From assembly GCF_937874145.1 (NCBI RefSeq), contig NZ_CALNBI010000279.1, positions 1-6,070 of the forward strand: DNA of 6,070 nucleotides, written 5' to 3'. How positions within the stretch are numbered: position 1 is the first letter of the stretch; each line of letters opens with the position of its first letter. The position numbers and the translations under genes were made by a program. This document shows, in pieces, positions 1 to 5,602 of the stretch. A model generated the notes under the pieces. The model was not told the origin of the DNA, made no database searches, and saw only the letters and a list, made by a program, of their open reading frames with translations. The DNA is from an uncultured Chitinophaga sp. Its GTDB lineage: Bacteria > Bacteroidota > Bacteroidia > Chitinophagales > Chitinophagaceae.

Positions 1-2526
1 GGCAGGGAAGGTGACCTGTGCGTAGGGGTTCAGTTCGCTCCGGGCAATTACGCGGGGCAGCGAATTCTTCGCAACATTTCCGTTGAAGCCTGTAGCCACA
101 CGCAGCTTCAGCTGGTTAAGCCAGGGCAATCCAGTCATGAAATCTTCCCTGTGAACATTCCATGCCGCACCAATTGACCATAGCGGTTTGTATTTGTATT
201 TCGGATTGGTGCCGAACAGGTTGGACTGATCTACCCGAAGACTCCCGCTCAACGAATATTTGTTCCTGAAAGCATAAACGATATTCGAGAAGCCGGAGAT
301 GAACCGGTTGTTCACATATGCTTGGTTAAACAATGTATTATAATCGATGACTATACGCTGGATCAGCGGGTTGATGAATCCGCTGTTTACCGTGCCGTAG
401 TTGACGGGAAGTTGCAGGAGAGATTCGTCGTCGTACCCGAAATACGCTGCAGCAGAAGATTGCTCGACCAACTCCCGTACTTCCGCGCCGATGATGCCGT
501 TCACGGAGTGGTCGGGATGGATCTGCTTGTCGTAGTTCAACTGTGCCCGAAATGTATAGCCTGTACTGCCGAAATTACGCTGGCGCAAAATGCCCCCCAT
601 AGGGATGTGATAGGTAGGTGCTCCAGTTGCATTGAGTTGCGTATAGGAATTAACGTATTGCCGCGCAACGTAAGTATCCTCATTCGCATAATATTTATTT
701 TCAGACCGGGAGTTTTCATATACCCCGCCGAACCGGAAATTGAAGCCTCGTCCTATTCTGTATGTAAAATTGGCCGTAATCCTGTTGGTCGACGAACTTG
801 TTTTATCGCTTATCTGATGCACATCAGCCAGGGGATAATACAGATTATCCAGGAGGCCTTTATTCATCAGCAACTCGTTGTAATAGGGATTGATCCTCGA
901 GTTAGAGATGACAGGGAGCGGCTGGCCGATTTCGTCCTGCAGGCGTTCATATGGTTCGATAGATCCTATAGCGGGCACCGGTGCGGCGGCATTGCGCATC
1001 CTGGAGAAATCGGTATTTAGCTCGAGGGAAAGGCGCTTTGAAAGTTGCAGATTGGTGCGACCGGACAACTGGAACATATCATCGTCATTATTGATCTGTT
1101 GTGCCCTGTTTTTCCGATAGTTCGCCGTGATATAATACAATGCGCCGGGAGAGCCTCCCGAAACGTCGAAGTTATAGGTTTGATTGACCATCGGGCGGAG
1201 AAACAATCGTGCATAATCCGCTTCATTGTCATACCCGCTCAGTTCGGCGAATTCTCTTTCGGCCTGCTCGTGCGTAATGGTTTCACCCGCCTCCCGGGCC
1301 ATTGCGTAAAATACCGGGGAATAGATCGTACCGGGATAAGTCAGCAAGTTCAGCCACGAACCATTATTAATGCTATTTGCGTACCTGGTTTGGTTATATT
1401 TAACGTTGATGCCGGAAGCATCCTCGTCCCAGCGATAACGCGTATAATTTTCCCGGGGCCGTATGCCGAGGGTGCTTCTGAAATTGAACCGTGGCTTCCC
1501 GACTGCCGCCTGCTTCCGCTGAATGATGATGACCCCGTTGGAAGCCCTTACACCGTATACAGTTGCCGCCGCTGCATCCTTCAGGAGGGTAACCGATTCA
1601 ATTTCGTTGGGGTTAATGGAACTGAGCGTTAGTTCGGTGGGATAACCATCCAGCACGATCAGCGGGCTCTGGTTGGCGGAAATAGTGGAAATGCCCCGTA
1701 CATTGAAGAGATTGTTGCTGGAGGCGGTACCGTCGACGTTGCTGGTAAACTGAACGTCGTTGTTGATCATAAGGCCCGGCAAGCGGTTGACCAGCCCAGA
1801 AACGAAATCGGTATTGACCCTGCTTTCATATGCTTTTGTGGATATGACCGAAACAGCACCGGTGCTCTGTTCCGGTTTGATTTTCTGGTAACCTGTACTC
1901 ACATGCGTGACAGTTACTTCCGCCAACTTTTGTTGCTGCCGCTGCATAGTCACGGACAGGAAAGCTTGCTGATCTATGTGTAATACGTATGGCTGAAAGC
2001 CCAGGTAAGAAAAGGTCAGCTGATCTCCTTTGTCCGCGTTGATAACGAATTCTCCCTTTGAATCCGTCTTGACATAAGCTTTAATCTGATCCTTTTGTTG
2101 GTGAAGAATGTTGACACCCTCCAAAGGAGCTCCGCTGGAATCGACCACCTTCCCTCTGATTAGCTTGAAGGCGGCCTCTTCCGTACGGAAAGCGGGGTTT
2201 TGGATAATTTCGGTTTTCTTTGGCACGAACGTGATTGTCCGGCTGTTGATCTGATATGTAAATGGCTGGTTTTTGAGCGCGATGTCTAAAAACTCACGTA
2301 AAGGAAGGTTTTCTGCTGCAATTGTTACCTTTCGCCCCGTTCCGATTAGGGCTTCATTTCCGAATACCAAGTATCCCGTTTGCTTCTCAATTGCGTTAAA
2401 CAAAAGTTTCAAAGGGACATTCGTGCCCGAATATGAGACGCGCTGCGCAAGGCTGGAGGCATGCACGTTCAAGAAAACAACAGTAAGTAGTAGCGCAGTC
2501 AATCTCATCCTTAAAAGAAATTTCAT
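1..2526 (-). CDS. SusC/RagA-family TonB-dependent outer-membrane receptor with N-terminal STN domain (3' end beyond window)
   Basis: This is an outer-membrane active transporter of the SusC/RagA class, which imports oligosaccharides or peptides with a SusD lipoprotein lid and TonB energy. The frame is open from the ATG at 2526 to the left edge: 842 codons without a stop. Family members are usually about 1,000-1,150 residues, so the barrel C-terminus is missing. Residues 1-28 form a signal peptide (LTALLLTVVFLNVHASSLAQ). Residues ~37-103 are a secretin/TonB N-terminal (STN) signalling domain. Residues ~123-196 are a carboxypeptidase-regulatory-like beta domain (IRGKVVDSSGAPLEGVNI). Residues ~215-337 are the plug, with NPNEIESVTLLKDAAAATVY and GVRASNGVIII, the hallmark SusC segment. 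Barrel strands follow, including WSIGAAWNV and LNQLKLRVATGFNGN. A GGAG lies 5 nt before the ATG, supporting this start. The STN domain and the upstream sigma/fecR pair indicate control by transmembrane signalling. The substrate cannot be told. The susD gene should follow beyond position 1. Confidence 0.95.
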   Translation of the reverse strand, partial: MKFLLRMRLTALLLTVVFLNVHASSLAQRVSYSGTNVPLKLLFNAIEKQTGYLVFGNEALIGTGRKVTIAAENLPLREFLDIALKNQPFTYQINSRTITFVPKKTEIIQNPAFRTEEAAFKLIRGKVVDSSGAPLEGVNILHQQKDQIKAYVKTDSKGEFVINADKGDQLTFSYLGFQPYVLHIDQQAFLSVTMQRQQQKLAEVTVTHVSTGYQKIKPEQSTGAVSVISTKAYESRVNTDFVSGLVNRLPGLMINNDVQFTSNVDGTASSNNLFNVRGISTISANQSPLIVLDGYPTELTLSSINPNEIESVTLLKDAAAATVYGVRASNGVIIIQRKQAAVGKPRFNFRSTLGIRPRENYTRYRWDEDASGINVKYNQTRYANSINNGSWLNLLTYPGTIYSPVFYAMAREAGETITHEQAEREFAELSGYDNEADYARLFLRPMVNQTYNFDVSGGSPGALYYITANYRKNRAQQINNDDDMFQLSGRTNLQLSKRLSLELNTDFSRMRNAAAPVPAIGSIEPYERLQDEIGQPLPVISNSRINPYYNELLMNKGLLDNLYYPLADVHQISDKTSSSTNRITANFTYRIGRGFNFRFGGVYENSRSENKYYANEDTYVARQYVNSYTQLNATGAPTYHIPMGGILRQRNFGSTGYTFRAQLNYDKQIHPDHSVNGIIGAEVRELVEQSSAAAYFGYDDESLLQLPVNYGTVNSGFINPLIQRIVIDYNTLFNQAYVNNRFISGFSNIVYAFRNKYSLSGSLRVDQSNLFGTNPKYKYKPLWSIGAAWNVHREDFMTGLPWLNQLKLRVATGFNGNVAKNSLPRVIARSELNPYAQVTFPA

Positions 2527-2531
2527 GTAGG

Positions 2532-2535
2532 CTCC
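2532..2535 (-). promoter_or_regulatory. Shine-Dalgarno-like GGAG of the susC-type gene
   Basis: On the minus strand GGAG is followed by 5 nt (CCTAC) and then the ATG at 2526. It occupies the short gap between the 20-bp palindrome and the start codon, so a hairpin formed by that palindrome would sit directly beside the ribosome-binding site. Many Bacteroidota genes lack a Shine-Dalgarno sequence, so its use is not certain. Confidence 0.45.
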
Positions 2536-2536
2536 G

Positions 2537-2556
2537 CTTTGTGCCCGGGCACAAAG
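2537..2556. repeat. Perfect 20-bp palindrome in the susC leader
   Basis: The half-site CTTTGTGCCC is followed directly by its exact reverse complement GGGCACAAAG. As RNA it can fold into an 8-bp stem with a CCGG loop. As DNA it resembles a binding site for a dimeric regulator. It ends 10 nt before the susC ATG, with the GGAG in between. No U-tract follows on either strand, so it is not an intrinsic terminator. The role is inferred from position only; the symmetry is directly visible. Confidence 0.6.
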
Positions 2557-2642
2557 GTGCTTTACCTTTTTTTCCATAAATTGCGATCGGTTTGGTTGAT
2601 TAAATGTGGTGATCCAATACCCTTGAAACAGCTGAACTTTCC

Positions 2643-2671
2643 GCCACGGGCCTCACCCCGTGGCTTTTTTT
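2643..2671 (+). terminator. Intrinsic terminator on the plus strand, antisense to the sigma-fecR-susC genes
   Basis: A perfect 8-bp GC-rich stem (GCCACGGG / CCCGTGGC, 2643-2650 and 2657-2664) with a 6-nt loop is followed at once by seven T residues (2665-2671). Read on the plus strand this is a textbook Rho-independent terminator. On the minus strand the stem is preceded by A7 and followed by GGAAAG, so it would not stop transcription of fecR into susC. Both flanking genes are on the minus strand. The terminator therefore either ends an unannotated plus-strand transcript arising around the susC 5' end, or is a hairpin with another role in the fecR-susC message. Confidence 0.6.
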
Positions 2672-2705
2672 CAGGCGTTCGATTTTACAATACATTAGTT
2701 TCCCG

Positions 2706-2723
2706 GACGGGCAACAGCCCGTC
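2706..2723. repeat. Hairpin-forming inverted repeat downstream of fecR
   Basis: A perfect 7-bp inverted repeat (GACGGGC / GCCCGTC) flanks a 4-nt AACA loop, 34 nt past the fecR stop codon in the fecR direction. No T-run follows on either strand, so it is not a classical terminator. It could stabilise the fecR 3' end, support factor-dependent termination, or be incidental. Confidence 0.4.
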
Positions 2724-2757
2724 GGCGATTCATCATAGTTGCGACGATTTTCCTTTA

Positions 2758-3990
2758 TTAATGAATAATAAGCGTCTTTCCCCCTTCCAGCCTATATTGC
2801 AAGCCGTTATTCGACAATATAGTCAGGAGTTCATTTAAAGTAATGTTCCTATCCATTTTTCCAAAAAATTTCATCCCCCGGGGACTTCCTTCATAAGAAA
2901 CATTTATATCATACCAACGTTCCAACTGGCGCATCACTTCTACCAGCGACTGCCCCTCGAAATTGAAAGTACCGTTCTTCCATGCCATCACGTTGTCGAT
3001 ATCGGCTACCGCTACCACCCGGAGGAGGCCATCGGCCCGGTCGCCCGTCCGGGGAATTCTTGCCTGTTGACCTGGTTTTAACCGCACGGCATTCCCATGG
3101 TCGTGGGTTTCCCCAGCTGTAACCCTTACCGATCCTTCCAGCAGGGTGGCGTCGATACTTTCCTCATTGGTGTAAGCTTTTACATTAAAATGCGTGCCCA
3201 GTACCTCCACGGTGGCACGGTTGCTCACCTCAACTCGAAATGGCATCTTCTCGTTCTTCGCCACTTCGAAGTAAGCCTCCCCGGTCAGTATTACGACTCG
3301 CTCCTTCCCCGCGAACGCTGTTGGGTAGCGCAAGGAGCTAGCCGCGTTGAGCCAAACGCCGGTGCCGTCCGGCAATGTCACATGGAATTGCCGTCCCTTG
3401 GGCGTCGTCATTGTATTAAATTCCGTCTCGTTGGAACCTGGCCCGGTTTGATCGTAAGCCAGACTGCCGGCTTTTAGCACTGCGTTCGCACCTTGCTGGG
3501 AAGCCACCCTGCCATCCCCCAGGCTGTCAAGCACCAGCTGGGAGCCATCGGCAAGGGTCAAGATTGCACCATTCTTTCCCGGCATCACCGTCACCGGCCT
3601 TGCGTCCGCTACTGTGGGTTCTTGCGGGCTGAAGGATATTGCCCACCAGTACGAACTGGCTGCCAATACAAATAATACAGATGCGGCTGCCAGCCACCTA
3701 ACCAATGGCCGTAGGTGGGGCGTCTCCCTTTCCGGCGGTGGTTCAGAAGCAAAACCTCCTCCTTCAAGGATCCTGTCAATTACCCTTCCCAGGACGATGT
3801 CCTCGGATTGCTGGTGCGAACGCGAAACAAGCTCGGAAAACAACGCTCCGTCTTCCAGCTCGTCCGCGAAATGCTGATGCACGACGGAGGCAGCCAACCA
3901 TACATTCAGTTCGGCCGCCTCCTGGTCCGACAATCCCTCTTGGGACCGTTTCAATAACAATGTAGCTATGCGCGTCGAATCAAGGTTCAT
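2758..3990 (-). CDS. FecR-family anti-sigma factor / transmembrane signal transducer
   Basis: This is an inner-membrane regulator that holds the cognate ECF sigma factor in the cytoplasm and senses the STN domain of the receptor in the periplasm. The protein is 410 residues, normal for Bacteroidota FecR proteins. Residues 1-95 are the cytoplasmic N-terminal anti-sigma part, including GLSDQEAAELNVWL. Residues ~98-120 form a single transmembrane helix (WLAAASVLFVLAASSYWWAI). The FecR domain spans ~192-290, with TPKGRQFHVTLPDGTGVWLN, GEAYFEVAKNEKMPFRV and VLGTHFNVKAY. The C-terminal DUF4974-type domain spans ~338-408 (FNFEGQSLVEVMRQLERWYD, LTILSNNGLQYRLEGGKTLI). The gene starts with ATG at 3990 with no evident Shine-Dalgarno sequence and lies 72 nt downstream of the sigma gene, so co-transcription is likely. 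The receptor gene begins 231 nt downstream. The partner assignment is inferred from adjacency. Confidence 0.95.
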   Translation of the reverse strand: MNLDSTRIATLLLKRSQEGLSDQEAAELNVWLAASVVHQHFADELEDGALFSELVSRSHQQSEDIVLGRVIDRILEGGGFASEPPPERETPHLRPLVRWLAAASVLFVLAASSYWWAISFSPQEPTVADARPVTVMPGKNGAILTLADGSQLVLDSLGDGRVASQQGANAVLKAGSLAYDQTGPGSNETEFNTMTTPKGRQFHVTLPDGTGVWLNAASSLRYPTAFAGKERVVILTGEAYFEVAKNEKMPFRVEVSNRATVEVLGTHFNVKAYTNEESIDATLLEGSVRVTAGETHDHGNAVRLKPGQQARIPRTGDRADGLLRVVAVADIDNVMAWKNGTFNFEGQSLVEVMRQLERWYDINVSYEGSPRGMKFFGKMDRNITLNELLTILSNNGLQYRLEGGKTLIIH

Positions 3991-4062
3991 GATTATTCAA
4001 TACAAACAATACGATCAGGAATTAAAAACGTCCTAACCAATTGACAACTTTTTTAAAAAAAA
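3991..4062 (-). other. Spacer between sigma and fecR genes
   Basis: These 72 nt hold no gene, hairpin terminator or clear Shine-Dalgarno sequence. Just after the sigma stop codon is an A/T-only stretch whose core, TTTTTTAAAAAA, is palindromic. The 10-mer ATCAGGAATT occurs at 4014-4023 and again at 4062-4071 across the sigma stop codon. The absence of a terminator is consistent with a sigma-fecR operon. Confidence 0.5.
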
Positions 4063-4656
4063 TCAGGAATTTCCGAATTTATCCAGGTGAAGAAGGGTTA
4101 ACAACACCAGTTCCAACGAATGACCGGACAACGCGTCCTTTAACAATTTAATGGCTGTAACTTTTTGATTTTTAACTGTTTTAACGCTAACCCCCAACCT
4201 TTCCGCTATCTGTGCGGGTTTAAGCCCTTCCTGGAACGATAGCAGGAAAACATTCCGGGTTCTCTCGGGAAGCTGACCCAATTGCGTATAAAGAAGCTTC
4301 ACCAATTCACTTCGCACAGGCTCCAATGTGAAATCTTGTTGCTCGGATTCCATTAGCAATAACAGTTCTTGTTTCCGCTTCTCCTGCATTTGCAGCCTGG
4401 AAATAAGGGACAGGCAATGATTGCGCGTAAAAACAAACATCGAGGAGGAAAGATGGCTGATATCTTCGAATTCTTTCCGCCTGGTCCAAATCTTGAAAAA
4501 TGTCTCCGCTGCCACATCTTCTGCATCCGCTTCCGATACATATCGTTGTGCGAAATAATAGACTCTGGAATAGAAAAGATGGTAAATCTCCCGGAATGCC
4601 GCCTCATTCCCTTGACGGAAACGATTAAATAATTCTGTATCTGTATGGACGGACAT
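4063..4656 (-). CDS. ECF RNA polymerase sigma factor, FecI-like (sigma-70 family)
   Basis: This is an alternative sigma factor that directs RNA polymerase to a small regulon, here presumably the adjacent susC-type operon. From the ATG at 4656 it has 197 residues, typical of Bacteroidota ECF sigmas. Region 2 (about residues 16-80) contains NEAAFREIYHLFYSRVYYFA and DAEDVAAETFFKIW, which bind core polymerase and the -10 element. Region 4 (about 125-178) contains LGQLPERTRNVFLLSFQEG and the helix-turn-helix PAQIAERLGVSVKTVKNQ, which reads the -35 element. The hydrophobic tail (LELVLLTLLHL) is often seen in this group. A TTG three codons upstream (4665) is in frame, but the ATG is preferred; no strong Shine-Dalgarno sequence supports either. 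It is first in an apparent operon with fecR, whose product should be its anti-sigma factor. Confidence 0.94.
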   Translation of the reverse strand: MSVHTDTELFNRFRQGNEAAFREIYHLFYSRVYYFAQRYVSEADAEDVAAETFFKIWTRRKEFEDISHLSSSMFVFTRNHCLSLISRLQMQEKRKQELLLLMESEQQDFTLEPVRSELVKLLYTQLGQLPERTRNVFLLSFQEGLKPAQIAERLGVSVKTVKNQKVTAIKLLKDALSGHSLELVLLTLLHLDKFGNS

Positions 4657-4684
4657 CTTGCTCAAGTCGAAATGTATGCACTTG

Positions 4685-4692
4685 TAAACATA
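4685..4692 (-). promoter_or_regulatory. Candidate proximal promoter element for the sigma-fecR operon
   Basis: On the minus strand this reads TATGTTTA, seven of eight matches to the Bacteroidota -7 consensus TAnnTTTG. It would start transcription about 20 nt before the sigma ATG. A TTG for the -33 element lies 22 nt further upstream (4715-4717) rather than the usual ~19. The 4691-4731 inverted repeat overlaps its upstream end, so a regulator bound there could control it. This is a motif match only. Confidence 0.27.
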
Positions 4693-4731
4693 CTTTTTTT
4701 ACCGATAAATTTCACAATCATAAAAAAAGTA
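4691..4731. repeat. 11-bp inverted repeat upstream of the sigma gene
   Basis: TACTTTTTTTA (4691-4701) and its exact reverse complement TAAAAAAAGTA (4721-4731) flank a 19-nt spacer. The arms are AT-only apart from one G:C pair. Centre-to-centre spacing of 30 bp, about three helical turns, would put two half-sites on the same face of DNA, which suits an operator. A weak stem-loop in RNA is the alternative. It sits between two candidate promoters of the sigma gene. Confidence 0.4.
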
Positions 4732-4763
4732 GAGTTGTAAATCGCCCTACTTTGATATTTAAG

Positions 4764-4771
4764 CAAAAATA
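4764..4771 (-). promoter_or_regulatory. Candidate distal promoter -7 element for the sigma-fecR operon
   Basis: On the minus strand this reads TATTTTTG, an exact match to TAnnTTTG. Transcription from it would leave a leader of about 100 nt that includes the 4691-4731 inverted repeat. No TTG lies at the expected -33 distance, and the surrounding DNA is very AT-rich, so a chance match is quite possible. Confidence 0.27.
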
Positions 4772-5206
4772 TATAATACTGATAATCATTACATTAATAA
4801 CGGTATCCTGAATTCATTGTTCGAAAAAATCTGATTAGAAGCATACTGTGAAATTCGGGGATTCACCAATAAAGCCGAGGGCATTCCGGTTCAAGGTGAA
4901 GGCTTCGACCAATAACGTTATATTGATATTTCAAACAATAACTTAACTGCCTCGGTAAATTTAGGGCTTGGGTGGTGAATGAAATTAATCACAGTGACAA
5001 TACAATTCACGTTCATCAAGCAAATTTTTCCGCGAAGCATTCGCGCCGCAAAACAAAAGCGACCTTTTCTCCGTCTGGCGAAATTGCAGGAAAGCGAAGG
5101 CATAAAGCTCTCTCCTGGGCGAACAGCGTCGAAATCGATATGCTGAAAACCAGGCTCATAGAAAAATCTCATAATGGTTGGTAGTTTTGGAAGCCAAACC
5201 TAACCC

Positions 5207-5227
5207 GTTTTCAACAAAGTTGAAAAC
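5207..5227. repeat. 9-bp inverted repeat with 3-nt centre upstream of the xre gene
   Basis: GTTTTCAAC and its exact reverse complement GTTGAAAAC flank AAA. It lies about 100 nt upstream of the putative xre promoter. Compact inverted repeats of this size are typical operators of XRE/Cro-type proteins, so it could be an autoregulatory site. It is not followed by a T-run that would make it a good terminator. The function is inferred. Confidence 0.4.
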
Positions 5228-5295
5228 ATTCCAATATATAACGGTCAGTTCTAATTTAAAGTTGAATATCCCTCTTTTCGGGAAAATAACTGGCA

Positions 5296-5305
5296 GGAAA
5301 TTTCC
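5296..5305. repeat. 10-bp palindrome GGAAATTTCC upstream of the xre promoter
   Basis: A perfect 10-bp palindrome ends 18 nt before the putative -33 TTG of the xre gene. With one mismatch-like offset the symmetry extends to CAGG...CCCTG. It could be an activator or operator site, but a 10-bp palindrome in AT-rich DNA also arises by chance. Confidence 0.2.
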
Positions 5306-5323
5306 CTGTTGGCTCAAAACCCA

Positions 5324-5353
5324 TTGTTCACTAGCAAGTTTTAGTATAATTTG
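5324..5353 (+). promoter_or_regulatory. Putative promoter of the xre gene
   Basis: TTG at 5324-5326 is followed, 18 nt later, by TATAATTTG (5345-5353). This is close to the Bacteroidota TTG-N19-TAnnTTTG pattern, with one extra base in the -7 box, and it also contains a perfect TATAAT. The start of transcription would fall near 5360, leaving a leader of only about 10 nt before the ATG at 5369. The alternative in-frame TTG start at 5351 lies inside this element, which argues against that start. Confidence 0.42.
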
Positions 5354-5368
5354 CAAAAAAAACGGAGG

Positions 5369-5602
5369 ATGCCTGACATTTTACAGATTGTTGGAGCCAA
5401 TTTATACAGATTGAGAAACAAAAATGGTTTTAGCCAGGAAAAATTCTCAACAATCTCAGGCATTGAAATAAGTGAAATTGAATTGTTCGAAAAAGGCAAA
5501 TCTGATATGTATATACTCACCCTGGCACATATCGCTAAGATATTCGGCGTTTCATTATCGGAAATGCTACAACCTCCGGTCGTTGAAGAGAAATATACTT
5601 AA
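5369..5602 (+). CDS. Small XRE/Cro-C1-type helix-turn-helix regulator
   Basis: This is a DNA-binding protein of 77 residues made almost entirely of one HTH_3 domain (about residues 9-68). The pattern is canonical: LYRLRNKNGFSQEKFSTISG for helices 1-2, the turn and recognition helix region ISEIELFEKGKSD, then LAHIAKIFGVSLSEML. There is no extra sensor or toxin-antitoxin partner domain. The ATG at 5369 directly abuts a GGAGG (5364-5368), too close for normal Shine-Dalgarno pairing, so initiation may rely on a very short leader. An in-frame TTG at 5351 would add six residues. Its stop codon overlaps the stop of the truncated relaxase frame on the opposite strand. Lone XRE proteins of this size are common in Bacteroidota and in mobile elements; the target is unknown. 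Confidence 0.82.
   Translation: MPDILQIVGANLYRLRNKNGFSQEKFSTISGIEISEIELFEKGKSDMYILTLAHIAKIFGVSLSEMLQPPVVEEKYT

Larger units (their letters stand above)
4772..5323. other. AT-rich region without a convincing gene
   Basis: About 550 nt lie between the sigma operon's promoter region and the xre promoter. Open frames of 55-84 codons exist on both strands (for example 4972-5184 plus and 4918-5172 minus). They overlap each other, lack recognisable domains and show no good start context, so I do not call them genes. The stretch contains a short hairpin at 5031-5045 (CGCGAA, 3-nt loop, TTCGCG), a 9-bp inverted repeat at 5207-5227 and a GGAAATTTCC palindrome at 5296-5305. It may be decayed DNA at the border of a mobile element. 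No tRNA or insertion sequence is visible. Confidence 0.5.

Noticed and set aside
322..1632. Long plus-strand open frames opposite the susC-type gene (232 and 195 codons)
   Set aside because: They are antisense shadows of a clearly coding minus-strand frame, with cysteine-rich and unlikely compositions and no domain resemblance.
2539..2838. Plus-strand 99-codon frame across the fecR-susC gap
   Set aside because: It reads through the strong plus-strand terminator at 2643-2671 and into the antisense of fecR, and its composition is not protein-like.
3097..3965. Several plus-strand open frames opposite fecR
   Set aside because: They lie within the antisense of a well-supported fecR gene and have no recognisable domains.
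4918..5184. Overlapping plus (70 codons) and minus (84 codons) open frames as possible small genes
   Set aside because: Neither shows a domain, hydrophobic signal or plausible start context, and they occupy the same DNA on opposite strands. A decayed gene remains possible but cannot be supported.
5178..5414. Plus-strand 78-codon frame overlapping the xre start
   Set aside because: It runs through the putative xre promoter into the xre gene in another frame and has no recognisable features.
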